Notes: generated by a model from the letters alone, not told the origin. A stretch of 44,115 bases of DNA from JAGORM01 sp050255815 (GCA_050255815.1 JBLMVJ010000011.1:1-44115); one strand, 5' to 3'; shown: positions 1 to 8,330, counted from the first letter of the stretch. Translations and numbers: made by a program.

Positions 1-9
1 TTCTGGTGG

Positions 10-15
10 TACAAT
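10..15 (+). promoter_or_regulatory. Extended -10 element of a leaderless promoter
   Basis: TACAAT is preceded by TG one base upstream (an extended -10). The start codon at 24 follows after 8 nt, so the predicted transcript starts at or next to the ATG. The -35 region lies outside the window. Confidence 0.55.
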
Positions 16-23
16 AACTTCCC

Positions 24-1082
24 ATGCGGATTCTGATTTATATCATAGTTATTTTTGCTTTGGTTGGAACTTTTTTTTGGCGGTTTAACCAAAAAACGCC
101 GCAAAAAAATCCCCAAAAAACGTCCGTGCAAAGTGCGGCAGTGGAAAATAATCCTTCTCCTTTTGAAACGTACATTTTTGTTCCTTACTGGACTATAGAC
201 AAAGACGTTTCTTTTACCCCGTATGAGAACCTTATTTATTTTGGGGTATCAGTTAATCAGAGTGGGGTAGATCATGAAGACCAGGGTTATAAAGCTTTGC
301 CCTCATTTTTAAAAGAGGTGGGGAGCAAAAAATCTTATCTTGCAGTCAGAATGCTAAACCAGGATGCAAATCTTGCTATCCTAAAAGACAGAGTGCTTCA
401 GGACAAAATTGCTACTGAGGCAGTCCATATAGCCCGGGAAAATAACTTTTCAGGAATAATACTTGATTTTGAAACCCAGGGTTTACCTTTTGAATCATTC
501 ATCAAAAGTATTACCTCATTAAACAGCCTGTTCGCCCAGAAAGCTCACGGCCAAAAACTTTCCTTTGGAACCTTGGTATACGGAGACGTTTTTTACCGGA
601 TCCGCCCTTTTGATGTAGAGTCTATTGCTAAAAGTTCAGACAGGGTATTTGTTATGGCATATGATTTTAGTAAAGCAAAGGGAGATCCCGGGCCTAATTT
701 TCCGCTGGATGACAAAAAAACGTACGGGTATGATTTTAAAACAATGGTGAGTGATTATGGAAAAGTAGTACCTAAAAATAAACTGTCATTTATTTTTGGT
801 ATGTTTGGTTATGATTGGATTATAGACGCAAAGAACCAGACAAAAGGCACAGCAGATTCTAAGAGCACTCTGGGTTTTGAACAGTTTTTGGGCCAATGCG
901 TTCCAGCCAATTCCTGTAAAGTAGAAAACAATGATGGGTATGGAGTGAAGATCTCTTATGATAAGGACCAGGAGAACCATCTCATTTTTTTTGAAACTAA
1001 TGAATCAGTTGCCAAGAAAAAAGAATACCTTAATTCCCAAGGTTTAAATTCATTTGGTTATTGGGCTTATTCTTTTTTTTAA
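24..1082 (+). CDS. Membrane-anchored GH18-like (YaaH/chitinase-fold) protein
   Basis: A 352-residue protein with an N-terminal membrane anchor (residues 3-19) and an extracytoplasmic TIM-barrel-like domain related to glycoside hydrolase family 18. The segment GIILDFE (144-150) matches the end of the GH18 DxxDxDxE signature: Asp148 and the catalytic-position Glu150 are present, but the first Asp residues of the motif are not. The strands IFVPYW (near 51) and VFVMAYDFS (near 208) are also typical of the family. It may bind or cut a cell-surface glycan; the substrate is unknown. The gene is predicted leaderless. It converges on the cohesin-like gene and the two stop codons overlap. The fold call is fairly sure; catalytic activity is not. 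Confidence 0.65.
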   Translation: MRILIYIIVIFALVGTFFWRFNQKTPQKNPQKTSVQSAAVENNPSPFETYIFVPYWTIDKDVSFTPYENLIYFGVSVNQSGVDHEDQGYKALPSFLKEVGSKKSYLAVRMLNQDANLAILKDRVLQDKIATEAVHIARENNFSGIILDFETQGLPFESFIKSITSLNSLFAQKAHGQKLSFGTLVYGDVFYRIRPFDVESIAKSSDRVFVMAYDFSKAKGDPGPNFPLDDKKTYGYDFKTMVSDYGKVVPKNKLSFIFGMFGYDWIIDAKNQTKGTADSKSTLGFEQFLGQCVPANSCKVENNDGYGVKISYDKDQENHLIFFETNESVAKKKEYLNSQGLNSFGYWAYSFF

Positions 1083-1633
1083 AAGCAGGAGATAGTAAGA
1101 GGCGTGGTGTTTCTCAGTAGGGAGATCCTGTTTTTCTGTCCCATTACGGTTGATTTATTCAGGAATAGTATACGTGCAATTCCTGAAGCAGGGGTTGCAG
1201 TAAAGGAAATAGTTCCTATCCTGCCGGTTCCTTTCCGTGCGTTTTGGGATGGAGAAAGTTCTAGAGACAGAGATGCTCTTCCGTATTCAGGTCGTACTTC
1301 AGAAAGTGTCACTTGGTATGATTCAGAATCCCCTAAAAAATTATCATCAGCACTCCGTATAGAGAAATCTGAAAAGTCTGATGGATTGTAGGAGAGTTCT
1401 ATCTGGGCAGAAGAAATACTGTTTTGCTGGGTGTCAGCAAAAATATCAACGGTTTCATTTTTATAACAGGCGGACTTCAAAAGCATAGGTGAAAAATACA
1501 GGCTTGTTTCCGGTTGGTCCTGTCCGGTTATAGAAAGGGTTGAATTTTTTAATGGTGCAACAAAAGACAAGATAAGAAAAGCAAATAGCATAAGAATGAG
1601 GGCAGAAGAAGCAAATGCTGCAAAAAGTTTCAT
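1079..1633 (-). CDS. Cohesin-domain-like membrane-anchored protein
   Basis: A 184-residue protein with one N-terminal hydrophobic segment (residues 8-27, signal peptide or anchor) and a beta-rich extracellular domain. The pattern VDIFADTQ...ISSAQIELSYNP...GTGRIGTISFTAT resembles a cohesin domain, the partner fold of dockerins. Its ATG directly follows the stop codon of the upstream dockerin-bearing subtilase gene, and a GGAGGGG ribosome binding site lies inside the end of that gene, so translation should be coupled. I infer that it anchors the protease at the surface through cohesin-dockerin binding. It could instead be another immunoglobulin-like adhesion domain. Confidence 0.6.
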   Translation of the reverse strand: MKLFAAFASSALILMLFAFLILSFVAPLKNSTLSITGQDQPETSLYFSPMLLKSACYKNETVDIFADTQQNSISSAQIELSYNPSDFSDFSIRSADDNFLGDSESYQVTLSEVRPEYGRASLSLELSPSQNARKGTGRIGTISFTATPASGIARILFLNKSTVMGQKNRISLLRNTTPLTISCF

Positions 1634-4126
1634 TTAGTCCCCTCCTCTGGTTGCAAAAGACCGTAGAAGTATATTAAGGTCTTTTGCGTCAATAATATTA
1701 TCATCATTTAAATCGGCATAGGTAAATGCATTACCTTGGCACGCCCTTTGCATGCATGCAATCATCATATTATAATCCAGAACATCCAATGTGCCATCTA
1801 CGTTAATATCTCCTGTGGTAAGGTTTACTTGCGTGGTGGTGACATCAGCTCCTGCGGGAACGGTAATAAATCCGGGCAGGAATTTTGGTAGTGCTCCATC
1901 TACCCCCAAAACTAACTGGTAAGATCCATCCGGTAAATCCGGAACAGGTGCAGTTCCTACAAATGCCCCGCCCTGGAAATTAGCCATTCCTTTAGTGTAG
2001 CCTACTGCGTTTCCACCCTCACCCATAAATGTTACCCGGAAATTCCGTTGGGTATGCGTAGGTACGCTGTTGCCTCCGCTGCCTATTCCGGGCAAAAGGA
2101 AGGAAATATTTATATTCTTAGGGATTGGTGTTGGTGTAGCAGACGGCTGTACAGTTGTAGGGGTAGCGGTAGGGTTTTGTGTCCCGGTAGGGGTAGGGGT
2201 AGCGGTAGGGTTTTGTGTCCCGGTAGGGGTAGGCGTAGGGGTGTTGGTAGGTCCGTTATCACTCCCCCCGGAAACTGCTGCTACCGCTTTTGCCAAATTC
2301 AGCCGGGGTCCAATGGGGCGGTCGGTGTTAATAGGGTCTGCATTGTCAATAAGCGTACTTTTTACCTGGTCAGGGGTCAGGTTTGGGTTGACTGATAAGA
2401 GTAGAGCAGCAGCTCCCGCTACATGAGGAGATGCCATAGAGGTACCCGCAGCAGAAGCGTATCCCTCTTGTCCACCCTGGATATAAGTAGAAAGTATGCA
2501 GGTTGCACTGCTGCATGAGTCTCCGGGAGGATTTCCTCCGGGAGCAGCAATAGATACTATAGAACCATAGTTTGAATAGGATGCCCGTTCATCTGAAGGG
2601 CCTGTCGCGCCAACCGTTATCACGTTTTGACAATCAGCTGGCGCAAAATTACCGGCATCAACACTATCATTTCCGGCAGCTACTACTATTGTCACCCCTT
2701 TACTTTTTGCATAGTCTATAGGATTTTGATAGGTACTTGTGCAGGCGCCAGGTCCTCCCAGGCTCATATTAATTACCTTTGCTCCGTTATCAGCAGCGTA
2801 TTGGATTGCCTGGGCAATAACTCCGTCATCCCCTCCACAGTCTTCCCTTCCTGTTAACGGATTTATAATAAGATCCATAGTTTTAATTCCAAGAATTTTT
2901 ACGTCCCAATTGATACCTGCAACACCTGATCCATTATTAGTAATAGCTCCAATTGTTCCGGATACATGGGTTCCATGTCCGCAGGTATCCATAGGGTCAT
3001 TATCATTGTTAAAATAGTCAGGACCTTTTATTACGTGCGCAGCTAAATCCGGGTGATTGTAGTCTACGCCTGAATCTATCACCGCAACCGTTACAGAATC
3101 ACTTCCTTTAGTTGTGTCCCAAGCAGTGGGTGCCTGGATTTTAGGAAGGCTCCATTGTTGGCTATAGCCCGTATCATTTGGGGTGGCAGTTGCAAAAACG
3201 TAATGAACAGGTTCTACAGATAGCACTCCGGGAAGGGAGCTGTAAGCCGCAATGGTTTCTGTTGCAGACAACTTTCCATCCGTTGTGATAACCCTCATAT
3301 TTTTTAAGGTTTCAGGAAGAGATGCAGTTGGCTTGAGAAGTTGTTTACTTTCCCTTTCCCCAACTTCCTGGGTAACTTTTTTAATCTCATTTAGTTTTTC
3401 CTCCGGCAAAGGTTCACCTTGAATACTCAAAGATGTATTTTCTGAGGCAATTCTGAGCGTTCCTAAAAGCGGCACGCTGGCTGTTTTTGCCCTCTGGTTA
3501 ACCTGGGCCTGTATTTCAGTGGGACTTTGCCCGGGGGCAAACGTAATAATGTATTTATTAGGTTTTATAAGGGGATCAGTACCGGATTCCATGGAAGAAA
3601 TGCGACTGCCTGTATCGGTGGAAAATCTGATGTAATTCTTTTCCACGTTTTTTACCTGAGGAAGAGACTTATATATTTGAGTTGCTTTTTCCAGGTCTGT
3701 ACCATTTTTGAGAGTTACCTTTACTGTTTGGCTTCCTGAAGTTACCGTAATTATTTCTGATTTTAAGGTTTGGGTATCTTTTTGAGCCTTTTGTATTTGC
3801 TTAAGCGCATCTTCATAGCTGGAAAGCGGTTTCGCTTTGCCTAAAAAAATTAAAGTTTGGATTTTTATATATCCAATAGGATTAGAAATTATTTTTTTCC
3901 TGTTTTCAATTTGTGCGGAAATTTGTGCAGGAGAATTATCCAGCTTGTACTGTATGAGTAATTGATTGGGAACAAAAATAGGTTGCCTGTTCTGATCAGG
4001 AACCGGAGCGGGAACATGTAAAACAGGAAGATCTCTGCTTTGGTTAACGGTGGCAGAGAAGCTTTTGCTTGCAAATAAAACAGGGAATGAAAGCAGAAAA
4101 AGAAATACAATAAATACTCTATACAT
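1634..4126 (-). CDS. Secreted subtilisin-like serine protease (S8) with C-terminal dockerin
   Basis: An 830-residue secreted protease. Domains in order: signal peptide (1-24); two similar propeptide-like modules (about 51-170 and 187-312), each opening with a short beta segment of the form PNQLLIQY or PNKYIITF; S8 catalytic domain (about 325-618); a Thr/Pro-rich linker (624-669) with a tandem repeat; a beta domain (671-768); and a type I dockerin-like pair of calcium-binding loops starting at GDINVDGTLD (772) and DLNDDNIID (805). The catalytic triad is complete: Asp351, His384 (GHGTHVSG) and Ser563 (GTSMASPH), with oxyanion Asn486. The dockerin and the adjacent cohesin-like gene suggest a surface-tethered protease. 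The start is predicted leaderless. Confidence 0.9.
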   Translation of the reverse strand: MYRVFIVFLFLLSFPVLFASKSFSATVNQSRDLPVLHVPAPVPDQNRQPIFVPNQLLIQYKLDNSPAQISAQIENRKKIISNPIGYIKIQTLIFLGKAKPLSSYEDALKQIQKAQKDTQTLKSEIITVTSGSQTVKVTLKNGTDLEKATQIYKSLPQVKNVEKNYIRFSTDTGSRISSMESGTDPLIKPNKYIITFAPGQSPTEIQAQVNQRAKTASVPLLGTLRIASENTSLSIQGEPLPEEKLNEIKKVTQEVGERESKQLLKPTASLPETLKNMRVITTDGKLSATETIAAYSSLPGVLSVEPVHYVFATATPNDTGYSQQWSLPKIQAPTAWDTTKGSDSVTVAVIDSGVDYNHPDLAAHVIKGPDYFNNDNDPMDTCGHGTHVSGTIGAITNNGSGVAGINWDVKILGIKTMDLIINPLTGREDCGGDDGVIAQAIQYAADNGAKVINMSLGGPGACTSTYQNPIDYAKSKGVTIVVAAGNDSVDAGNFAPADCQNVITVGATGPSDERASYSNYGSIVSIAAPGGNPPGDSCSSATCILSTYIQGGQEGYASAAGTSMASPHVAGAAALLLSVNPNLTPDQVKSTLIDNADPINTDRPIGPRLNLAKAVAAVSGGSDNGPTNTPTPTPTGTQNPTATPTPTGTQNPTATPTTVQPSATPTPIPKNINISFLLPGIGSGGNSVPTHTQRNFRVTFMGEGGNAVGYTKGMANFQGGAFVGTAPVPDLPDGSYQLVLGVDGALPKFLPGFITVPAGADVTTTQVNLTTGDINVDGTLDVLDYNMMIACMQRACQGNAFTYADLNDDNIIDAKDLNILLRSFATRGGD

Positions 4127-4133
4127 ATAAACA

Positions 4134-4162
4134 ACTATACTTAAAATACTCTAGTTTGTCAC
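4134..4162 (-). promoter_or_regulatory. Promoter of the subtilase-cohesin unit (leaderless)
   Basis: Read on the minus strand: GTGACA (-35, 4162-4157), 17 bp spacer, TATAGT (-10, 4139-4134), then 7 nt to the ATG at 4126. No room remains for a Shine-Dalgarno site. Confidence 0.6.
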
Positions 4163-4255
4163 GCCTAAATATTTGAGTATAAACGGACATATATTATGTA
4201 TTCCATTCTGTTCAAGTATTTTTGAGGAAAATTGAGAAAAAAGGTAAAATACCTC

Positions 4256-4287
4256 TTGACGTATTTTTAAAGATATTGTATTATACT
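4256..4287 (+). promoter_or_regulatory. Strong sigma70-type promoter of tuf
   Basis: TTGACG (4256-4261) is followed after 17 bp by TATTAT (4279-4284); an overlapping TATACT ends at 4287. The predicted transcript start is near 4291-4293, exactly at the base of the following hairpin. Confidence 0.8.
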
Positions 4288-4292
4288 TTCTA

Positions 4293-4316
4293 CACCTTAA
4301 AAAAAGGTGCTTTTTT
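4293..4316 (+). promoter_or_regulatory. Transcript-start hairpin with U-tract in the tuf leader
   Basis: CACCTT (4293-4298) pairs with AAGGTG (4304-4309) around an A5 loop and is followed by C and six T. It looks like a minimal intrinsic terminator but starts at the predicted +1, too early for ordinary attenuation. A 5' stabilising cap or an early-pausing element is possible. A second small hairpin (GAGC/GCTC) follows in the leader. Confidence 0.6.
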
Positions 4317-4372
4317 GATTAAGAGCTAAAAAGCTCGCAAGCTTTGCTTTAAAGGTTAAAAAATAAAAACAT

Positions 4373-5551
4373 ATGGCAACATTTCAAAGAACCAAACCAC
4401 ACGTTAACATTGGAACCATCGGTCACGTAGACCATGGAAAAACCACATTAACATCAGCTATCACTACCGTTCTTGCTAAAAAAGGAATGGCAGAAGCAAG
4501 AAAGTATGAAGATATTGATAACGCTCCGGAAGAAAGAGCCCGTGGAGTCACTATTAATATTTCCCACCAGGAATACGAAACTGAAAAAAGGCATTATGCC
4601 CACATTGATGCTCCAGGCCATGCAGATTACATTAAGAACATGATCACCGGTGCAGCACAGATGGATGGAGCTATCTTGGTTGTATCAGCAGCAGACGGAC
4701 CAATGCCTCAGACCAGAGAACATATCCTTCTTGCCCATCAGGTTGGAGTACCTTCTATTGTTGTCTTCTTGAATAAAGTTGACATGGTTTCAGATCCGGA
4801 ACTTATTGATCTGGTTGAAATGGAAGTACGTGAACTTCTTACAAAATATCACTTCCCGGGAGATGAAGTACCTATTATTAAGGGATCAGCTCTGAAGGCA
4901 ACCCAAGGTGACGCTGAAGCAGAAGCTCAGATTCTTGAACTTATGGCAAAGGTTGATGAATATGTTCCAACTCCGGAAAGGCCAGTTGATAAGCCCCTTC
5001 TTATGCCTGTAGAAGACGTGTTCTCTATTAAAGGCCGCGGAACTGTTGTTACCGGAAGAATTGAAAGAGGAGTTGTAAAGGTAAATGACACTGTTGCTAT
5101 AGTTGGAATCAGACCTACTAAAGACTCTGTGGTTACCGGAGTTGAAATGTTTAGGAAACAGCTGGATGAAGGACAAGCAGGAGATAACGTTGGACTTCTT
5201 TTGAGAGGCGTAGAAAAGGATGATGTGGAAAGAGGTCAGGTTATTGCAAAGCCCGGATCTATTACTCCTCACACCAAATTTGAAGCTGAAGTTTACATTT
5301 TGACTAAAGAAGAAGGCGGACGCCACACCCCATTCTTCTCAGGATACAGACCACAATTCTATATCAGAACCACTGATGTTACTGGAGAGATCAAGCTTCA
5401 GGAAGGCGTAGAAATGGTTATGCCTGGAGACAATGCAAAAATGACTGCAGAACTCATAGTGCCTGTAGCTATGGAAGAAGGAATGAGATTTGCTATCCGT
5501 GAAGGCGGAAGAACTGTTGGAGCAGGAGTTGTTACCAAGATTCTCGCTTAA
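4373..5551 (+). CDS. tuf: Elongation factor Tu
   Basis: EF-Tu (392 residues, normal length) carries aminoacyl-tRNA to the ribosomal A site as a GTP complex. All G motifs are visible: GHVDHGKTT (P-loop), RGVTI (switch I), DAPGH (G3), NKVD (G4) and GSALK (G5), followed by the two beta-barrel domains. It stands next to rpsJ as in many bacteria, but rpsL, rpsG and fusA are not upstream; a subtilase gene is found there instead. It has its own strong promoter and a structured leader of about 80 nt. Confidence 0.99.
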   Translation: MATFQRTKPHVNIGTIGHVDHGKTTLTSAITTVLAKKGMAEARKYEDIDNAPEERARGVTINISHQEYETEKRHYAHIDAPGHADYIKNMITGAAQMDGAILVVSAADGPMPQTREHILLAHQVGVPSIVVFLNKVDMVSDPELIDLVEMEVRELLTKYHFPGDEVPIIKGSALKATQGDAEAEAQILELMAKVDEYVPTPERPVDKPLLMPVEDVFSIKGRGTVVTGRIERGVVKVNDTVAIVGIRPTKDSVVTGVEMFRKQLDEGQAGDNVGLLLRGVEKDDVERGQVIAKPGSITPHTKFEAEVYILTKEEGGRHTPFFSGYRPQFYIRTTDVTGEIKLQEGVEMVMPGDNAKMTAELIVPVAMEEGMRFAIREGGRTVGAGVVTKILA

Positions 5552-5572
5552 TAAGCCAGAATAGTCGCACAT

Positions 5573-5601
5573 TTTACATTTAGAGTTTAGTATGGTAATA
5601 T
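5573..5601 (+). promoter_or_regulatory. Promoter between tuf and rpsJ
   Basis: TTTACA (5573-5578), 17 bp spacer, TAATAT (5596-5601). The predicted start is near 5607, the first bases of the next hairpin. Confidence 0.75.
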
Positions 5602-5605
5602 ATGA

Positions 5606-5629
5606 CCTCGCTTCTAACGCGAGGTTTTT
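5606..5629 (+). promoter_or_regulatory. Transcript-start hairpin with U-tract before rpsJ
   Basis: CCTCGC (5606-5611) pairs with GCGAGG (5619-5624), followed by five T. It could terminate tuf read-through, but it also begins at the predicted start of the rpsJ promoter. The same arrangement is seen at tuf and close to it at infA. Confidence 0.65.
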
Positions 5630-5647
5630 GTGTAAAAGGAGATATTT

Positions 5648-5956
5648 ATGCCAAAGGGAAGAATTCGTGTCAGATTAAAAAGTTATGATCCACGTATTAT
5701 TGACTCAACGTGTCAGCAAATACTGGATACTGCAATCCGTACAGGGGCAAAGGTTGTAGGACCTATTCCATTGCCAAGCCGCAGGACTATGTTTGCCGTA
5801 AACAAATCTACGTTTATTGACAAAGATTCCCGTGAGCACTTCCAGATTAAAACCCACAAGAGACTGATAGACATAGTTTCCCCTACAGACAACACTATTG
5901 AATCTTTAATCCATCTTGATTTACCCGCCGGAGTTGATATTGAGATCAAAATGTAA
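5648..5956 (+). CDS. rpsJ: 30S ribosomal protein S10
   Basis: S10 (102 residues), a 30S head protein and NusE-like transcription factor. It begins with the typical MPKGRIRVRLKSYD and contains the conserved GPIPLPSRR and DSREHFQIKTHKR regions. A Shine-Dalgarno AAAGGAG precedes the ATG. Normally it heads the S10 operon, but here rplC follows only after a 2.4 kb interruption by two unrelated genes, so rpsJ is transcribed from its own promoter. Confidence 0.98.
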   Translation: MPKGRIRVRLKSYDPRIIDSTCQQILDTAIRTGAKVVGPIPLPSRRTMFAVNKSTFIDKDSREHFQIKTHKRLIDIVSPTDNTIESLIHLDLPAGVDIEIKM

Positions 5957-5959
5957 CAA

Positions 5960-6020
5960 CTCGAATCTACTCGAATTAAGGAAATCCCCGAATACCTCGA
6001 ATAAGATCTCTCGATTTTTT
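5960..6020 (+). repeat. Short CTCGAAT direct repeats ending in a T-run
   Basis: The CTCGAAT heptamer recurs at 5960, 5970 and 5996, with degenerate copies near 5988 and 6010. The stretch ends in TCGATTTTTT, which may help terminate rpsJ transcription. A similar degenerate string lies upstream of recA near 29329. Confidence 0.45.
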
Positions 6021-6060
6021 CTCCCCCTGCAACATTCTATATTCCATATTCTTTCTTTGT

Positions 6061-6066
6061 TATACT
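6061..6066 (+). promoter_or_regulatory. Extended -10 of a leaderless promoter (TPR membrane protein)
   Basis: TGT precedes TATACT (6061-6066); the GTG start follows after 7 nt. No good -35 is visible, which fits an extended -10 promoter. Confidence 0.55.
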
Positions 6067-6073
6067 GATTAAC

Positions 6074-7753
6074 GTGAAAGAAATATTGTCCGGAAGAAAT
6101 TATATATTTTTCTTTATTATCCTGGGACTCATTGTTTTTACTAACGCTCTTTTTGGCAATTTTGTCTGGGATGACAAAGTTTATATCATCAATAATCCGG
6201 ATCTCACCCCTTTTAACCTATTCAAATTATTTGGCCCCAATATCTTTAATAAGGCAGTTTACTACCGTCCTATTCCGGCTACTTATTTTTCACTTTTATT
6301 AAATATATTTGCTGACCAGACGTTTTTTTATCATACTCTTCAGCTCATCCTGCATATTACCAATAGTATCTTAGTTTTTCTTATTTTCAGGAAGTTTTTT
6401 AACGCAAAAATTTCCCTATTTCTTGCTTCTATATTTTTAGTACATCCTATGCAGGTAGAGTCAGTGAGCTATATTGCCGCCGCGGTCAGCCCTATTTTCA
6501 CTTTTTTTGGTTTGTCTGTCTTGTATATTTTGATGAGGTTTGAATTCTCCAAAATACTTACTACAGGTATCTTGCTGTTTCTTATCTTAGCCTCAATTTT
6601 GACCAAAGAGACAGGGTTAATGTTTGGTCTCCTATGCATTTTTTACACCCTACTTTTCAAAAGGAAAATGCTTGTTCCCGCTATTAGTGCAACTATTCTG
6701 GCTGTAGTCTTTTATTTTCTTCTGAGATTTCAGGTAGGTCATGTTTTTTTTAATAAGAGTTTAGTTATGCCCCTTCCCATCATGCACCTTTCATTTTTTG
6801 CCCGCCTGATTCTCATTCCCAAAATCGTTCTTTATTATTTGGGCACCTTTCTATTTCCAATTATATTAATATCTGACCAGAATTGGATTATTAAACAAAT
6901 TTCACTTCCTAATTTTTTCCTTCCCCTCTTTTTTGCTGTAACTTTTTGTGCAGGTTTAATTTTCCTCGGCTTAAAAATTTCTGAAGCAAGATTAAAGGCT
7001 TTTTACTTTTTCTTTTTGGGATGGTTTGTTTTAGGTATGATTCCGCATCTACAAATAGTACCTCTAGATATGACGGTTGCAGATAGATGGTTTTATTTTC
7101 CTTTAATAGGGTTATTGGGGTTAGTAGGAGCTTTGGTTAAGAGTCTGTCCGGGAAGAAAAAAATTGAGCAATATGCTTATATTGTTTTGGGACTTTTTGT
7201 GCTATTCCTCTCTGTCAGAACTATGGCCCGCAATATTGATTGGCAGAGTCCATTGTATCTTTACTCCCATGATATCATATATGAACAGGACAATTTTGAT
7301 ATGCAGAATAACCTGGGGAATGAATTGTTCCAGGCAGGTGATATACAAGCGGCTAAGCCCCATTTTGAAAAATCTATAGCACTTGCGCCGGAACAATCTA
7401 TGAACTATACCAATCTGGCAACTGTTTATGCAGTAGAAAAGAATTATAACCAAGCTTATATCTATTTTGATAAGGCTATGGAGAATGACCCTAATTATTA
7501 TCCTGCCTATGAAAAACTAGGGTATGTGTATCTTTCACAGAAAGACTATCTAAAAGCAAAGGGGTTTCTAAAAAAAGCTATCTCCCGTTTTCCTGACCAG
7601 CCTATTCTGTATACATTCCTAGCTGAGGCTAATTATAAGATTGACAATAGGGAAGAAGCGCTTCAAGCTGCCATAAAAGCATATGAACTTTTGCCAAACA
7701 GCTACAACCTGTTTATTTATGAGAGCTTAAGGGATGGAAAACCTATCCAATGA
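6074..7753 (+). CDS. TMTC-like polytopic membrane protein with C-terminal TPR repeats
   Basis: A 559-residue protein with about ten hydrophobic segments up to residue 385, then tetratricopeptide repeats from about 410 to the end. The first extracytoplasmic loop has WDD (32-34) and YYRP (63-66), and a later loop has HPMQVES (124-130). This arrangement resembles the TMTC/PMT-like glycosyltransferase (GT-C) family, in which an acidic pair in the first loop is catalytic. It may move a sugar from a lipid carrier to a surface protein or glycan, with the TPRs as docking surface; the substrate is unknown. The GTG start is chosen because the -10 box lies 7 nt before it. It separates rpsJ from rplC. 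Confidence 0.7.
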   Translation: MKEILSGRNYIFFFIILGLIVFTNALFGNFVWDDKVYIINNPDLTPFNLFKLFGPNIFNKAVYYRPIPATYFSLLLNIFADQTFFYHTLQLILHITNSILVFLIFRKFFNAKISLFLASIFLVHPMQVESVSYIAAAVSPIFTFFGLSVLYILMRFEFSKILTTGILLFLILASILTKETGLMFGLLCIFYTLLFKRKMLVPAISATILAVVFYFLLRFQVGHVFFNKSLVMPLPIMHLSFFARLILIPKIVLYYLGTFLFPIILISDQNWIIKQISLPNFFLPLFFAVTFCAGLIFLGLKISEARLKAFYFFFLGWFVLGMIPHLQIVPLDMTVADRWFYFPLIGLLGLVGALVKSLSGKKKIEQYAYIVLGLFVLFLSVRTMARNIDWQSPLYLYSHDIIYEQDNFDMQNNLGNELFQAGDIQAAKPHFEKSIALAPEQSMNYTNLATVYAVEKNYNQAYIYFDKAMENDPNYYPAYEKLGYVYLSQKDYLKAKGFLKKAISRFPDQPILYTFLAEANYKIDNREEALQAAIKAYELLPNSYNLFIYESLRDGKPIQ

Positions 7754-8107
7754 TTAACTCCTAGGGGTTTGAGAAGGTCTTTTATTAGTTCTGCCAACAG
7801 CTTCATTAGCTTTTGGTGCAACCGCTCCTTGCGCTGCTCCTGCTAATGCTGCTCTTGTGATGGCTAATAGGCTTGCATCTCTTGCAAAAGCTACTTCACG
7901 TGCCAGTGCATGTTTCATGCGTTGCCGAGGTTGAAATCCTTTTATTGGTTCTTGGTTGGGTCCTTTATATAAAGACCTTTGACGTCTTATTTCAGCAGCA
8001 GCTCCTCTGGCGGCACCCATTGCTGCTCCTCTGGCAAATCTTTTGGTGTTTTCTTTTGTATCGCCAACTCCCAGAGTGTGAATTTTTGTCTCGGCCTTAA
8101 CTGCCAT
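7754..8107 (-). CDS. Small Ala/Arg-rich protein of unknown function
   Basis: A 117-residue protein not recognised as a known family. It is rich in Ala, Arg and Lys, with two alanine-rich helical stretches (FARGAAMGAARGAAAEIRR and ALAGAAQGAV) and no clear signal peptide. The start at 8107 (MAVKAE) is preferred over the longer frame because a promoter (TTGACT, 17 bp, TACTAT) lies just 8 nt upstream. Its stop abuts the stop of the convergent TPR gene with no spacer. It could be a nucleic-acid-binding or membrane-associated helical protein, but nothing proves this. Confidence 0.55.
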   Translation of the reverse strand: MAVKAETKIHTLGVGDTKENTKRFARGAAMGAARGAAAEIRRQRSLYKGPNQEPIKGFQPRQRMKHALAREVAFARDASLLAITRAALAGAAQGAVAPKANEAVGRTNKRPSQTPRS

Positions 8108-8115
8108 ATAGGCCG

Positions 8116-8144
8116 ATAGTATCAAAAACTAAGGAAAAAGTCAA
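8116..8144 (-). promoter_or_regulatory. Leaderless promoter of the small unknown gene
   Basis: Minus strand: TTGACT (8144-8139), 17 bp, TACTAT (8121-8116), then 8 nt to the ATG at 8107. Confidence 0.65.
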
Positions 8145-8191
8145 GACTTATCAGATATTTTTTAGATTTGATACATCTCTTTATGCTGCTG

Positions 8192-8220
8192 TTGCATTTT
8201 GTGCCTAAGTTGTATATAAT
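8192..8220 (+). promoter_or_regulatory. Promoter of the main ribosomal protein operon
   Basis: TTGCAT (8192-8197), 17 bp, TATAAT (8215-8220). The predicted start is near 8227, giving a leader of about 130 nt before rplC. Confidence 0.8.
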
Positions 8221-8263
8221 TACTTCTATTCATGTTTAGTGTAACTTCTGAACGTGTAATTTT

Positions 8264-8330
8264 AGCTACATAGGAGCTTAGCTGCAGTAAGACTGCGAAT
8301 GAAGCGACTCTATGTAGTCGCTTTTTTTTT
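8264..8330 (+). promoter_or_regulatory. Candidate attenuator (terminator/antiterminator) in the rplC leader
   Basis: Terminator: AGCGACT (8303-8309) pairs with AGTCGCT (8316-8322), followed by T9. Competing antiterminator: CTACATAG (8266-8273) pairs with CTATGTAG (8310-8317), supported by GCTT/AAGC (8276-8279 with 8302-8305) and a GCAGT/ACTGC hairpin (8284-8296). Both cannot form at once. The layout suits feedback by a ribosomal protein; L4, which regulates S10 operons in other bacteria and is encoded second here, is a natural candidate (inference). Confidence 0.7.

Noticed and set aside
2048..2426. Gly/Val-rich plus-strand frames opposite the subtilase linker
   Set aside because: They are the antisense of the Thr/Pro repeat; repeat-driven open frames with no start signals.
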